64,000 bases of DNA from Platycnemis pennipes (GCA_933228895.1 OW121855.1:70394698-70458697); one strand, 5' to 3'. Numbered from the stretch's first letter, positions 43,342 to 56,123 are shown. A program made the numbers and translations. The notes: generated by a model not told the origin, from the sequence alone.

Positions 43342-44540
43342 AAGGACATATTCCTGTATTCCTGAAACCACTAACAGCATTTTGTGTTGTTGCAGCCCTT
43401 TGATAAGCTTGACCAAATAAAATACCTACCTCATTGATTGTAACCACTTTTCCAGGGTTATTTCTTAGCCAACATTTCACTGCCTGTTCATAATAATTAT
43501 TGAGGGGAAACATTAAAGCAACATCAAGAGGTTGTGTGCGATGTGAGGTGGAATCACTAAGATGTGCACATAGTTTTTTTTTGCCATCTCAATGAGTTCA
43601 ATGTTCTTAACATGAGTTGCATGTCCATCAAGGATGAGAAGAACTGGTTGGTCTTTTGTTGGCTTGGCATATCTCAGGAAGTGGTTGAACCAAATGGGGG
43701 CAAAAATGTCAGACTGCATCCATCCTGATGGGTGACATTCATAAATTGCCTCAGGAGGAAGACCTACATCAAAGATGGGATTTCTTCTTACCCGTGGAAA
43801 AATTAAAAGAGGAGGAACATACTGCCCAGCGGCATTGAAGCAAAGTTCAGCAGTGACCAATGATCCATGTTCTGCTGACGCTAGTGTTCCAACTTGTTTT
43901 TTGCCTTTCAATGATAGAATTTTAGCTGGCTTATTGGGCACAGTTGACATCCCAGTTATAAATCTGACTGGGTAAAAAACTGTATTCATCCATAAGTTCT
44001 CCAAGTAGTTCAAAAAATTCCCCAACACTGTTTATTAAATGAAGCTGCACGAGCTGCCGAAGTGTTTTCTGGCCTTCTAAGGTATATATCATGATTTCTC
44101 TTCATTGACCCTTCTAACCAATCTCGTCCTGCCAGACAAGTCTCTTTGCAGAAATTGTTCTGAATTGAATTTCTCTCCGCATATTGGTATGCCAGGGAGC
44201 GAAAATCATGAGTGGTGAGGCCAAACAGTCGTTTTTCCATAAGTAACATATACTCTTTCAGCTGCAGCTCCTTCTCTATTGAGAATACAGGTCTAAATCT
44301 CCCAAGGGTCTTCAGGGATGCAACACCTGCATCAGCATCCGATTTTACTCTTCGGTAAAGTGATGCTATAGGAACACCATACTTGTTGGCTGCTGCCTGA
44401 AAAGATACTTTTTCCTCCCTTACTGCTACAACTGCAGCCTTCATTGAGGCTTCAAACCAAGAATGCTGGTTAGACTTTCGCTTGTAATTCCTAACCATAG
44501 TGACATCTGAAAAACACTGAAATGAAGATGTAGGCATCAT
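43342..44540 (-). pseudogene. Tigger transposase, N-terminal and DDE part
   Basis: This is the amino-terminal two thirds of a pogo-family transposase. The first piece (44540-44010) has a psq/CENP-B-type helix-turn-helix (AAANKYGVPIASLYRRVK) and a second DNA-binding region with LFGLTTHDFRSLAYQYAE. The second piece (44028-43513) is the DDE domain: STVPNKPAKILSLKGKKQVG, GWMQSDIFAPIWFNHFL, and LLILDGHATHVKN with the second catalytic Asp. Frameshifts occur near 44020 and near 43540. The residues that should contain the first catalytic Asp (normally NxDETG) are lost: RFITGMSTV stands in their place. The third piece runs through NNPGKVVTINEVGILFG to GFRNTGICPF, where the PIF/Harbinger interrupts it. 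Confidence 0.88.
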
Positions 44541-45812
44541 TGAAGTTAAATGAATGCTTTAACAGGTTTTCCATAGTAAAAATACACAACATCATGTCCT
44601 AAATTCAAAGCACTTTATAATAAGATTGGAGATTAAAATTGTTTTTAAATTATGCACATGGAATATATTTCCAGCTAGCATAACTCTTCATTTACACACC
44701 ATTTATATCAACATTATGTACCTACACTAAAAGATGTTATTAATACTATTTTAGTTTACATAAACATATATTGCTATATATAGCCAACTATAGTTTTCCT
44801 AGGTGGGCTAATATGCCAGCTATATCTGTTTATTCAGAAAATTATTATTTGTAAGGGGCAAAGCGAAAAAATTCACTTTGCCCCACCATGCCCTATTTTA
44901 GAGAAACTAATTTTTAAGTCATAAATGTGTTGTCCAAGAATATAATTTTTACATCATAATCTCTCTTGTAATCCTTATTGTTAGTGAATTCCATATTTTT
45001 TTATTATCTATCATTAAAGAGCAGTTATTATGCTATGATCAGAAGAGAAATGTTACAGTAAATACGTACCTTTTTGATAAATTATTTGCAAAATCCAAAT
45101 TACACTTCACATGTCAATCATCTTGTTGCATATGTTTCATTATTCTTTTTTTTTATATAGTTGTGTGATTTCTGGTAGATGGCAGCAATGCTTGAAAAAA
45201 TATTAGTGTATTTCACTTTGCCCCACTATTTCACTTTGCCCCACTTTCCCCCTTCCCTTTCCCTAAATCATTATCCATGATTTCACTTATCTTCCAAAAT
45301 TAGGCACACCACAAAAAAACTCTCAAGGATGTCTAGGATGCTTCCACGCGATAGAAAATCCACCCTCATGTGCAAGTTTCCGTTTGGTAACGTGAGCCAC
45401 TGACTCACTTGTGGCTGTAAAACTACCACTCAAAGTAGTGGCAGTGCAACCCACCTTGGCAGCAAATATACCAATCAATTTTTCTACAACCTAGCGTGCA
45501 GGCTCGAATTGGTTTCTTTGCACCAATACTATATCGACGGCAACGGCAAAATAGCCATGTCGGTAAAATTTGCCTAGTGTAACGCTATACCTCTTTCCCT
45601 ACCCCTGCCCCGGTGGCACTAAGAGTGCTCAAAAAGGGTTGCAGAGCTGTTTCGTGCAATCTCAGCAGAATTAAAATATGACCAACTGATATTTATGACA
45701 AAAAAGTGACTATTAGTGACCTCCTCAGTAAGATAGTAAATTTAAGTGGCCCTATTTAAAAAAAAACTGACTAAAGGTGACAAAAAGTGACCTCGTAGCA
45801 GCCCTGCTATAG

Positions 45813-46956
45813 GATACATTTGTTGACCTAAAAGCCAATGTTGAAGTAACTTTTAGTTACAATCAGCAACGACCATCATTACACTAAGGATGGAAATAAA
45901 GAACACAAAAAGGTAATACTTTCATTTTTGGCTTAACTTTCTTAAGTCTTACAGGGTAACATAAACATGAAGTTTCCTTTTTCACTTCAGCCTTACATTA
46001 AATCAAAATATAAAAAAGTTCTCAGAAGTAGGAGGTCACAATTGACAAGAGCACTCAATGAATGAGTAATATGGTGTTAAACATCACCACAATGTAAAAA
46101 AATACCGTATTTATAAAATACAAGATTATGCCTCAATATAATTCCAGACTAGATAACAACCAGCAAGAACAAATACCATTAAGATGCACTGAGATATCTC
46201 AGAGTACTGCAATGCATTACAGACTGGGCTATAATTCTTTAGTCCAAATCACAATATTAGTGCTCACAAACAGGTTCGAAATAACATCTAGAGCTGTTTA
46301 CCATTTACAAATAAATGAAGATAGAAATAATGTAATTATTGTAATTTAAAAAACTCAAATCATAAAACTTACATCAGCATACCATAGAATTAAATTATTC
46401 AACTTCTTAATTTAACTGCTTAAGTTATGAGTTAGCATATTGAGTATTCTTCAATAAAATACTAATCACAGTAAAAATAATGTTTGGCAAAAAAAATTGG
46501 GGATATGACTACCTTGTTTCTTCTGCAAAGAGTAATTCAGTAGTAGGTGGTACTGAAATATTGCTAGCAATAAAGCAAAAAATGAGAGTATGTAATAAAT
46601 ACAACAAATTATAAATATATCAACCTCTTTGATTCATACAAATGTTCATGAGGCAAACTGTTTTTAATTCCCAGTAAAAAATAATGATTCTTTTAAAATG
46701 AAGCCCTTACATTTTTAAGTTATATAATAATGAAAACAATTTCAGACATTACCTTAACTGGATCAAGTCCTTAAAAGAAGTCGCACTGGATACGGCACAA
46801 CATTGTTTAAGTTTCTCCGAGCAATGTAGAATGAAGATACACTAGCACTCAAAAGCATCACCTCAAGAAACCTCATGCTTCCACACACAAGCAATGCCTA
46901 GTATCAAATACCACAACACACAAGAGCAAAATCCTTGCCACAGAATTAAAGCTTTA
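45813..46956. other. 3' flank of the 471-codon gene
   Basis: AT-rich sequence downstream of the stop of the minus-strand gene. It should contain the 3' UTR, but no canonical AATAAA was seen close to the stop. A 73-codon plus frame at 46128-46349 has no motifs. Confidence 0.4.
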
Positions 46957-48230
46957 TCAAGTGTTTAGAGGGAATAAATCATCCCTTGATCCAACATCAA
47001 TTTCAGATTCTACTGATGGGAGATCTGGATATTCTATCAGTTCAATTGCATCAGGTTCAGAAGATTTTTCAATTTTAATGATGATATCCTCCTTTTCCAC
47101 AGTATCGGTGCACATACTACCAACCTCATCTTGTTCACTTACCGAGTGCTCCACAATGGTCATATTGTTGTCTTCACAATTCGGACGTTGTGTCTTCACT
47201 TTTGTTTCATTCATGGCAAATTCATTTGTAAGCACATCAGAAATTTCAGGAGCCTCAGCTTGACTTAATTCTCCAGAATTGATCATGCTCATATGACTCT
47301 CTGTCCACACATTCTGATCAGTTTTATCACCTTGGCATAAAATCCTTTGACAGGAGCTAGGTAATACACTATGCTGATCAACTGTAGGATTGACAAAACC
47401 CTCACGTTCTCGAGTTTCATTTCCAGGTATCCTTAGGATAGAAACCTTATTAGGAATAGGTGATGGAATTGCTATGCCAGATGCTTCAGGGGCCTCAACT
47501 TCATTCAGTTCTTCAGAACATTCCTCCATCATCTGACTTTCTGCTGGTACATCCTGATCAGTTTCACCATCTTCAGACATATACCTTTGATAGGTACTGG
47601 GAAATGGAATCACCTGATACTCTGTAGGATTGACAAAATCCTCATCTTCTTGAGTTTCATTTCCAGGTTTCCTTAGGTTAGAAACCTTATTAGGAATAGG
47701 AGATGGAATTGCTCTTCCAGATGCTTCAGCAGCCTCAACTTCATTCAGTTCTTCGGAACATTCCACCTTTAAATGACTTTCTATTGAAATATTCCGATCA
47801 GTTTCACCATCTTCACACAAATATCTATGATAGGTACTGGGAAATGGAATCTGCTGATAATCTGTACGATTCACAAGGCCCTCATCATTGGAAGTTTTAT
47901 TTCCAGGTTCCTTAATATTAGAAAACTGCTTGCGAGCAAGTGTTGGAATTATGTATTTATATTTCCTTAACGAACGCTGAGTAGCAGCTGAAACCAATCT
48001 CCCTGAAAATACTCTTCTTGCTTTCCGTGACTCTTTAGCTGATTTAGTCGATGAAAAGGCAGACTGTTGTGACGGTGATTTGATGACCAACTTCACAGGT
48101 GAAACTGGAGTCGTTACAACTGGCTGAAGAACTTTGAGAGTTTTCTGAGTATGGTTAGGAAAAGCAGTTTTTGGTGGTGCCTTCCTTTTTGGGGACTTTT
48201 TCGTCCTAACTGATGAAGCCTTTGTCCTCC
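46957..48230 (-). CDS. Terminal exon of an uncharacterised repeat-containing protein
   Basis: This is the last and largest exon of a three-coding-exon gene whose product is 471 residues. The acceptor is TTTTTCCTGTTGCAG|GG at 48231/48230, and its phase fits the preceding exon exactly (C + GG gives Arg). The spliced length, 38 + 104 + 1274 nt, is divisible by three and ends in TGA at 46957-46959. The product starts very basic (RRTKASSVRTKKSPKRKAPP), as for a nuclear or chromatin-bound protein. It then has three tandem units of 80 residues beginning IKEPGNK, LRKPGNE and LRIPGNE, each with (I/V)PFPSTY-like and ECSEELNEVEA cores; the third is more diverged and incomplete. The last 90 residues are acidic. 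No known domain is recognised and the function is unknown. Confidence 0.85.
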
Positions 48231-48435
48231 CTGCAACAGGAAAAATATATAAGAAACTACTATATCCTAATTTACCATCTGACTACCTCCACTAAACTCA
48301 ACAGATAGCAAGGCAAATTGATTGAAAGTAAATATAATCATGAGTTTAAGGGGATAAATATTGATCATAGGAAATGTATACATATTAAATGATGCAATTA
48401 TGCAGAAATACATTGACTATGGTGAAAATAACATA

Positions 48436-50162
48436 CAGTAAAACCACTTATTTACACTTTTCTAGGGGTCGCTAGAAAAAAGTGTAAATCGTGGGAAAAT
48501 GCAAATAGCAGATGACAATTTTCAGTTTCACATGCATACTTTAACAATACACAGTAAATATTTAAATTATAAATGCTGATAAATGAATTAGAGCAATATT
48601 ATTAATTATTTCTTAAAGTATAGAACAGTTCTGATTTATTTTTTACGACATTTTTTACCAATATTTCAACCACATTGGAGACTGTCAAATCCATAATTCC
48701 CAAACTTATACATTATGAAAAGCCTTTTCTCTTATGACAAAGCTATTCACAGCAATATAGGACGATCTAGAACTTAAAAACCACTTTTTAAGTTGGTACT
48801 CCTATATACCATGATGTCTTGACATTTTCTTTTGTTTTCATAATTGCATCCATTGTACAGACCAGTAATCTTAGATGTTTCGCTACAACAGTGTGAGTTG
48901 CATCATGAGAATCCACAATTATAATTTTAATTCAATTTTATTTATGCCTAAATTGAAACTATTCTAGTTGCTGCAAAGGCTTCCGTGGTGATTAAAAGAT
49001 TACTCGAGGGTTTCTGTTTTTTTCCCACGTTTTTTCTTCTTACTGCATGGCAGGTTTGTTGGCATTCCAGATGTCATCTTCTGGGCTGAAGAATAGCAAA
49101 TATATAGTCTGAAGATATGGGAAATATATATAACGAAGGTATAGGAAATTTGATGAGACCTGAAGACCTTCGGACCTTAAGATGGCATCTAGAATGTCGA
49201 CATAACTGTCGTCCAGAGGGATGAACCAACGTGGAAGAAACACGAAAACCTCGAGTCATCTGAAAATATTGTAATTCGCATCCGTTTCCCATTTCCAAGT
49301 AAAATAAACTTTACGTTCATGAGTAATTAAGGATAACATAAACAATACAAGAGAATATTGAGCTATCTCGCTGGTCGGCAGGCAAAAGCAGTTATCCAAA
49401 AGCAAAAAATTTCTCAACAAAATAATTTTATTTATTTAATGCAATTTTCACACGACAAAACTAGTTTCAATAAGTTTTTTTTGTAGCAATGTGTAGTAAA
49501 ATGGTTGAATTAATACGTAGGATGGTCCTGCTAATGATCCCCTGTTATCGTCCACCAGTTCAGTTCATGCATTATTGACATTTCATAATGTCTGGATGAT
49601 AAAATTCATTTTCATTCTTCACTATATGAACTTCAGTACAGCTTAAATACACTCCTACAGGTGTTCCTAAATTATAAATTTCGTCCTATACATATTCATT
49701 TCATAGTAGGAATCTTTCACCGGCTAAAGGATAGAGAGTGTCTATTGCGATCGCAACTCACAATCGCTGAAACAATCGCATGTGATATATTGTCTTTCTG
49801 TCACTAGTGGCACTGTGTACTGCCCCGCTACGCCGCTAAGTTCAAATTCTTCTCTAAAATGGAGGAAATTACCTCTTTCTCTCTCTCTCGTTTTTGAATT
49901 GTATATGCACAGAACGAGGCAAAACAGTGTTTTATATCGACCAGTATATATAGCTAAATGTCATTGAAGAGAATTTTATTTTTTTAAATCTATTGTATTC
50001 TTACCCACATCTAACACAAACTGCAGGAAAACGGAAAAGTCGTGGTGTAAATACAGGGTTCTACATATGTTGGAGATATAGGAAATGGGATGGGACCCAA
50101 TAAATACGTTGTAAATAGCAGGCAAACGTAAATTCCGGTAACGTAAATACAAGGTTTTACTG
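48436..50162. mobile_element. pogo/Tigger-like non-autonomous element
   Basis: The tips are CAGTAAAACCACTTATTTAC on the left and, in reverse complement, CAGTAAAACCTTGTATTTAC on the right, flanked by TA on both sides (48434-48435 and 50163-50164). CAG tips and TA duplication are typical of pogo-type elements. The 1.73 kb interior has no recognisable transposase. It lies in the second coding intron of the 471-residue gene. Confidence 0.82.
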
Positions 50163-50958
50163 TATGTCGAATATCAGTAAACGGAGTAGGATGAAAGGTG
50201 CAATTACTAAAGCAGTAATACAGATTAAAACCAGGTTAACTAACAATACTGGATGAATTATTCAGGAGTATTAGGAGAGAACAGACAATAATTACCATGA
50301 CTTGTCCTCAGACAGTAGGCAAGAAATAGTTAATCAGCAAATATTAAATTACCCAAACATTGGATTATTCACACTTAAAATTACAAAATACAATCTAAAA
50401 GATTATAGCCCATATATAATGAGCCTATAGATGCACAGGGATTTTACATGATTAACATAATATTCTGTCTATTTGGGTTAATAAACTTTAGGAGGAAAAC
50501 AGGATAATTAGTTTCCAAAAATAGCATCTGCATTGAAGTTATTCTTCATAGAAGTCCATGAGCAAACTGATCTCACACCTTTGGCTGATTACTATAATGC
50601 AATATCAAATGCATGAAAAGGGTACCCATGTATTTATCCTTGCCTCAAATGATCCACTCTGATTTTAGACTGGGTTTAAGAGTAAAAAATTGCATACTGT
50701 GGGCTGGGAAATAAAGTTTTTCCCCACTAATTCTTAGATTTAAAAAGAAAACCCAAAAAAGCATTTCATAATGGAAATAAAATGCCATAGATTCATGTAA
50801 GTATTCAATTCAATTCTAATCCACTCCACAAATATGAGATGGACAAATTAAGTCTGAGCATGCAGTTTTTTAAGCTATCAAATATAACACAATGATCACA
50901 GCACAGATTTAACAGAAATTCTGAGAATTCCGAATCAAAGACACCTGAGTGATTAATA

Positions 50959-52450
50959 CAGTAGAAACTCGAAATTACGATATTTTCATTTTACGAAGTA
51001 AAATCTTCAGTCCTGACCAAAAGGGTATCTAAATGCATGTAACAGTACTTGATATTATGAAATAACGACATTTTGAAATTACAAACCTCGGGTCTCGGTC
51101 CCGACGTGAAAAAGTTACTCGTTTTTACGAATAATGATGGATCATGGCAGCATTTTGCAGACTCTCCTTGCCAGAGTAAGGCTCCTCATCGTTCATTGTT
51201 GGCAGGCACATAATGCATTAGGACGACTTTGAATCATAGGCAAAGTAGTACATAAAATATGGCACCAATACAACTAAAAATACATTCGGCTTTGCCAACA
51301 ACGAATCAAAAAAAACATAAATTTGTCAAGTGCAGATATACTCGCCCACGAGAAACTAATAGCTACAACCAGCATTTTCCTCTTATGATTCCTGTCATTT
51401 TTGGCTACCCATTTTCCCCAAACATGAATCCATGACTGTTATTCCTGATACAGCAATCGTTTTCTGTGCGCATGCGCTCAAAAATGTTTTGACAGGCATA
51501 GGAAGAGATACTACAGTGTTCTAGCAGTTAATTCAGTCATGCATATCACACATGGAAGCATTCTTCTCCCTACATATTTCAGACTGATTACCTAACCTTA
51601 CTCCACTGCCTCATTATTCCAGCTTGACAATAGTTATCATCAAAATAATCAGGTTTTATTGACCGTTCTCATTGACCGTTTCGATTTAATCCTCGAGGAA
51701 GGATATCTTCTTCGTAAGTAAACATTGCCAAGCCATTACCAACAGCCAAGAAAATCAGAGAAAATAAGAGTTCACTTGGTTTATACGATCACTGAGTTTG
51801 TCGCATTCATTCTAAATTGTGTTTTGTTCCGGGCGCACGCCTAAGGAAAGGTGAAAAACTTTTATATGCCCATACATATTTATGCCGTGCAATAGTGTAC
51901 ATTTCTCGCCTATCGCTCCTACCCAGCGATCAAAAAAATATCATAAAAGAAAGCTTCTCAGCTGCAATCCTCCAGAGTGACAAGGAATCTGATAAGGATT
52001 TAGTAGCCTAATCCTCGTTAGAGATACATGTAAGACTAGATGATAAGTAGAACCATCCCATGAAAAACTCTAATTCACACGGTCTGAGAGAGAAAGCCTC
52101 GTCAGAATCCTAGTCTAATCAGAGGCACCTTCATCTCTCCCTTGCATTATTGGACGATACACCCTGGAGGACATCAGGGGTGGGAGTTAGTTGGTACCCA
52201 GTCAGTTCGGAAGCAGGACACGAATTGACTGAGATCTTTTGGTAGTGGTGTTGATGCAAGGAGGTCAGTGTGTTAACATGGTTAAGGATGTGGAAACCTT
52301 TCAGTTGAAGAGAAAAGGAATAACGTTGGAAGAGAAAGTGAATATGATTCACAAGATTAAATCAAAAAAGTTAAGTAGAAGTGCTGTGGCACAAAGTTAA
52401 GTATAAGTGCTGTGCAGAAAAGTTTGATCATTCTGTCGACAGAAGAGCTG
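50959..52450 (+). mobile_element. Tigger 5' fragment
   Basis: A pogo-type tip CAGTAGAAACTCGAAATTAC follows TA at 50957-50958. About 1.3 kb downstream a transposase N-terminus begins (52278). The opposite terminus was not found, so the copy is truncated or rearranged on its right. Confidence 0.6.
52278..52400 (+). pseudogene. Tigger transposase N-terminal fragment
   Basis: ATG at 52278 opens MVKDVETFQLKRKG, then ITLEEKVNMIHKIKSKKLSR and SAVAQS before a stop. This is the opening helix-turn-helix of a Tigger/CENP-B-type transposase, which usually reads ITLEEKLxIIxxxExG. The rest is missing. Confidence 0.65.
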
Positions 52451-52839
52451 ACAACTTTCTATTATAAACATTTATTCATCGTATTTTTTCTTGAATTATT
52501 ATTCACTGATTCCCTTTTCACAGATTGCCTGAAGTGATCAGAAATTAAGGGAAAGATGGAAATGCCCACGTTCTTTTCTCCCCTGACAGTCCCAACCATG
52601 AAAATTCCCCTAATTTTCTATCACCTTTGCTCAAAAACTTTGACTTTCTCTCCCCCACTACCTTTCTTTCCATTTGCGGGGAACCTAGCAAAGGCATTCC
52701 TTCCCTTCCACACTGGTCATCTCACTTCAATTGACCCCTCATTTCACCACCTCCTGGGGGTCAAGAGTCACCCCCTCCCTCGGAAGTCCCCAGTGCTGGT
52801 CCTCGAAGAGATAAGGCCCCTTAGTGAGCCCCCTCCCTC

Positions 52840-53382
52840 TCACCCGCTCAAAGGGTGCAGTGTCCCCCGCTGCCTCGGCAAGCCTCGCAAGCCTACTTTA
52901 GGGCCCCTGAAGTCCCCCCTTCGCAAGAAATCTGTGAACTGGGGTCTAACACGTTCAAATATTGTTTTGTGGGCATAACTTGATTCATGATAAAAGACCC
53001 CACTCTCCAATGTCTTGTCCACCCTCTCCGCAGGCGTAGCCTGTTGAAGTAGAGCAGGAGGAAGATAAGATGTGACTACGCTGATTAAGGGTATGATTCT
53101 TTCCATGTCTATTTCCTATGCACATCCCTTGGCCTTGAATTCCACTTGGATCAACCTCCCAAGTGACATAAGATACTTGGAGACCATGTGACTCGTAGTT
53201 GTTTTTGTGAGGGTGAATGGAGTGATCCCCTCAGTGGCGGGTGAAGACATAAGACTTTCGATTCCATCTTCGTGCGTGGCCAGAACTGGAGGTACAATAC
53301 TCTGATGAATATCACCTTGCTCAATCGGAAGCAGAGGAAGAACGATACACCAAAATATTTCACATTTTTTAGGTGTATCCAA
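52840..53382 (-). pseudogene. Unrecognised minus-strand frame with one stop
   Basis: Codons from 53382 to 52840 lie in one frame interrupted by a single stop (53107-53115). The stretch is more GC-rich than its surroundings, and a plus-strand frame (52556-52978) is also open. No domain is recognised. It may be a decayed retroelement gag or simply open by composition. Confidence 0.2.
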
Positions 53383-54552
53383 ACTTTAAATTATGCCTGC
53401 AATTTAATGGATGAAGAACAGGCGACCTTATTTGAATAGAGCCACAACTGGAGTTTTCGCAGAGTACAATGAAAAACTGAAATTATGGATTTATGTTACC
53501 ATCGTTAGTGGCTGAAGAAATGTAAAGGAAATGATCATGTCTTCCCCACTAAAGTGTGTGGTTTGTACAATCTACTTTTGGAAGGAGGTAAACATAAAGA
53601 GAAACTCCTTTATAAGCTCTTCTTTCAGATCCTTTGTCCTGGAAATAACCATGCAAAGATGGTTATAGCTGTTATTTTGCAAAATTGACGGGCATAACAT
53701 TATTTGTAAAAAATACATGATTGACATAGCATCCATGAGAGAATCTTTTCACTGTTTTAACTTAATTTAGGTATAATCTATAAAGCCTGATGTGGGGCAT
53801 ATGATTTTCTTTTAGCAGAAATTTATTCCTCTAAATTCTATATCCAGAGCAGCATCTAGTAGCAAATGATCCCGCAAATCCCACACACTTCCACTGTGTA
53901 TGCATACATCAATACTAGCTTAAAAATATAAATACATCGCCCACACATGTGTAACGGGTTTTTCAGTGGAGATAAAAGTAACATAAAAAATGCACTAATG
54001 AAGCTTTGTAGGTCTAGTCCAAACTGCACAAAATTTTTGCAAAGATGCTTGATTGCCTCTTACTCATTGGAAAAAAGGAACAAATTAGCTGTGTTTAACT
54101 GATGAACCGAGTTGACATGAATACACATTTATAGATACATTCATGTATTATAGCATCGTAAATCATGCAAGTGCGTTGCAGGAGTGCATATATTATAGGA
54201 AATTGCTTCATCATTATGTAGGCGAAGGATACTCGTTCATATGATATTTGATATAATGAAGTGTTGGTTTTTCCAGTCCTGTTGACTTCATGATTTTGAG
54301 TTTCTACTGTAGTCTTGAATAAGGGTAGAGATTCATTCATGGACTAAATTTAAAAACCGAAGCACAATTTAAAATGAAGACTTAAATCAGCAGACAAATG
54401 ATACAATACACTGATGCTTGAATTCACTGCTAAAGGCCCAGGTAAGGCTTTGTTTGTTCCCAGTACGGATTCTAAAATTAACTGAGATACACCATTTTTG
54501 GATTAAATTCGACTTAAATATATAACAAATATATTCTATGGTATTCACTCAC
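53383..54552. other. Intronic sequence
   Basis: AT-rich part of the second coding intron of the 471-residue gene. No recognisable element. Confidence 0.4.
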
Positions 54553-54656
54553 GCTTCTTGGGCATTGACATCTTTCTGGGCACTGCAGGCCTAGACTTCT
54601 TGTTCCTAGGTTTTTGATACATATCCTCATATTCTAAGCCATGATCCAGGCGTGGT
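54553..54656 (-). CDS. Second coding exon of the 471-residue protein
   Basis: A 104-nt exon between a strong acceptor (TCTTTTTCTTGCAG, intron end 54657) and donor (AAGAAGC|GTGAGT). In the phase set by its neighbours it encodes PRLDHGLEYEDMYQ, then the basic KPRNKKSRPAVPRK and MSMPKK. One base (C) is carried into the last exon. The other frames contain stops or break the phase, so the assignment is firm. The intron to the next exon (48231-54552) holds a pogo-like element and a Tigger fragment. Confidence 0.82.
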
Positions 54657-54756
54657 CTGCAAGAAAAAGATCACAACATTATCAAAGAATATTCAGATAA
54701 ACTTTTGCACAAACTGGCAGGAGTATAAAATCTACCTAGAGTAGAGATTTCTAATG

Positions 54757-56123
54757 CAGTGGACTCTCGTTAGCATGTTCCTTGATAACATGTTTTCCTC
54801 ATTTGCATGTTCATTTCCTCTGGTCCATGTCACAGTGCATGTAAATAATACTCGTAAGCACATCTTGGTTATCTGTTTCATATGTTCAGAGGAGGGCCAA
54901 ACCACGAAAATAATCACCGTATAGGTTGTTTTGACATTTGAAATCTCGATTATGTTTAAATCTTGCATTAAAAAGATTGTTACTTCTTGCAAAAATATAT
55001 TAATAGGCATATTATGGTTGCAAAATGCTCATAAAAAATTAAAAGTGCACTCAAAATCCCCGCATTTTATTGCGATGTTCGTTTGTCTGACAAGTGTCAA
55101 CTGGACATCAAAACTACGCGAGCACCAGTACTTGGTGACAGTAAAAGAGAGACAAGTGCTTAGAATTTGCCATGGGAAAGCCTGAGATGAAAAGGAAAAT
55201 TTTCAATTGAAAATGTCAATCTTGTCCAAAAACTAGATGAAAATCCACGTGTGAAGCGCATTGAAATAGTGGCAAAAACTGAAGTTCTGCCATCGATACT
55301 AAACTTGAGACCATTCTTCTCAACGCACATACATTGTTTAGAACTTCTGCCTTCGCTTCAAACTCGATTTCAAAAATCATAAAGTTCAAATAGTGTTGCG
55401 GCATGGTCAAGTGTTATGATGTTAATGGATTTTCATTAGAAATTTTAAATTGAAGAAGAAGGTGTTGCACATTTACAGAGAAAACCTGGTTTCGTAAATT
55501 GACTAGAATAATTTAAACGAATATAAGAAAATCATTTGAAACTCAAAGACATCATGAAAAAAGTACAATTGATATTCTATCAAAATTCCATTTCATTTTG
55601 CAATTCATATTGTTATGACAACCGCCAAAGTGACACGGCCCTCTGCAACTCTAAACAAATTGTGCCATTTTTCATCCTCACTGCAAAAACATGCCTCAAA
55701 AGTAATTATCAAAAATGTCTGTTACCTGCATTACACAAAAGACTTAGTTATCTACAAACTGATATGCTCTGTATGAATACTGCTTGTACCATTTTTGAGA
55801 TATAAAGCCTTAAATTGGTCTTTTTGTGTAGACTAAACCTACAACACATGCTGTTTGGTCATTAATAACCATAATTAATTATTGAGTGCGCATCAACACA
55901 AGGTATTGTACGTATTTAATTGTGAGGTGTAATAATTGCTAATGAAACTTAGTTGTAATTAACGAACACCAGCCAATATACGAAATGAAATAACTTGACA
56001 CACATCATATAGTTTCCCTGACAGTTATGCATCACACACATACATCTTCAATTTCCCTGGGAAGGCCTAGCCTGTTTAGCATGTTTTACTTATTACCATA
56101 AACATGCTAATGACAGTCCACTT
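54757..56123 (+). mobile_element. Tigger-type deletion derivative
   Basis: The left end CAGTGGACTCTCGTTAGCAT and the reverse complement of the right end AAGTGGACTGTCATTAGCAT match, as pogo/Tigger tips do. Inside, a fossil helix-turn-helix is on the plus strand (55187 onward). Flanking TA is clear only on the right. It lies 100 bp from the second coding exon of the minus-strand gene, in its first coding intron. Confidence 0.75.
55187..55410 (+). pseudogene. Tigger transposase N-terminal remnant
   Basis: In one frame the sequence from about 55197 reads GKFSIENVNLVQKLDENPRV and then KRIEIVAKTEVLPSILN, the first helix-turn-helix of a Tigger transposase. The probable initiator ATG at 55187 is in another frame, showing a small indel. 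The DDE domain is deleted. Confidence 0.7.

Larger units (their letters stand above)
40466..45263 (-). mobile_element. Tigger (pogo/Tc1-mariner) transposon
   Basis: The left end is GGGAAGGTGGGGCAAAGTGG. The reverse complement of the right end begins GGGAAAGGGAAGGGGG and then carries AAAGTGGGGCAAAGTG. Both are flanked by TA (40464-40465 and 45264-45265). The GGGGCAAAGTGAAA word recurs several times in each subterminal region. The minus strand carries a Tigger transposase broken by mutations and by a PIF/Harbinger insertion (41697-43338). Without that insertion the element is about 3.16 kb. Confidence 0.88.
39752..45583. mobile_element. Possible second-level nested element, non-autonomous
   Basis: The left sequence ACTAGGTGAATTTACCGA-TGCTGTATTTTG and the reverse complement of 45540-45583 (ACTAGGCAAATTTTACCGA, then TGGCTATTTTG) form a matching inverted pair. 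Between them lie about 0.7 kb on the left, about 0.3 kb on the right, and the Tigger insertion. The target duplication is not clear. If the Tigger is removed, the element is about 1 kb, a typical non-autonomous size. Confidence 0.5.
36391..45806. mobile_element. Outer nested DNA transposon, class uncertain
   Basis: The left end CAGGGCTGCTACCAG and the reverse complement of the right end CAGGGCTGCTACGAG face each other across 9.4 kb. Just inside both are GTGAC/GTCAC-rich sequences. Both are bordered by CTATAG (36385-36390 and 45807-45812). CTATAG is a palindrome, so it may be a 6-bp target duplication or part of the TIR. The tips look hAT-like, but an 8-bp duplication does not line up. At least two younger transposons sit inside, which explains the span. 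Confidence 0.6.

Noticed and set aside
36383..45814. 8-bp hAT duplication for the outer nested element
   Set aside because: AACTATAG and CTATAGGA do not align in register. Only the palindromic CTATAG is shared, so hAT membership was left open.
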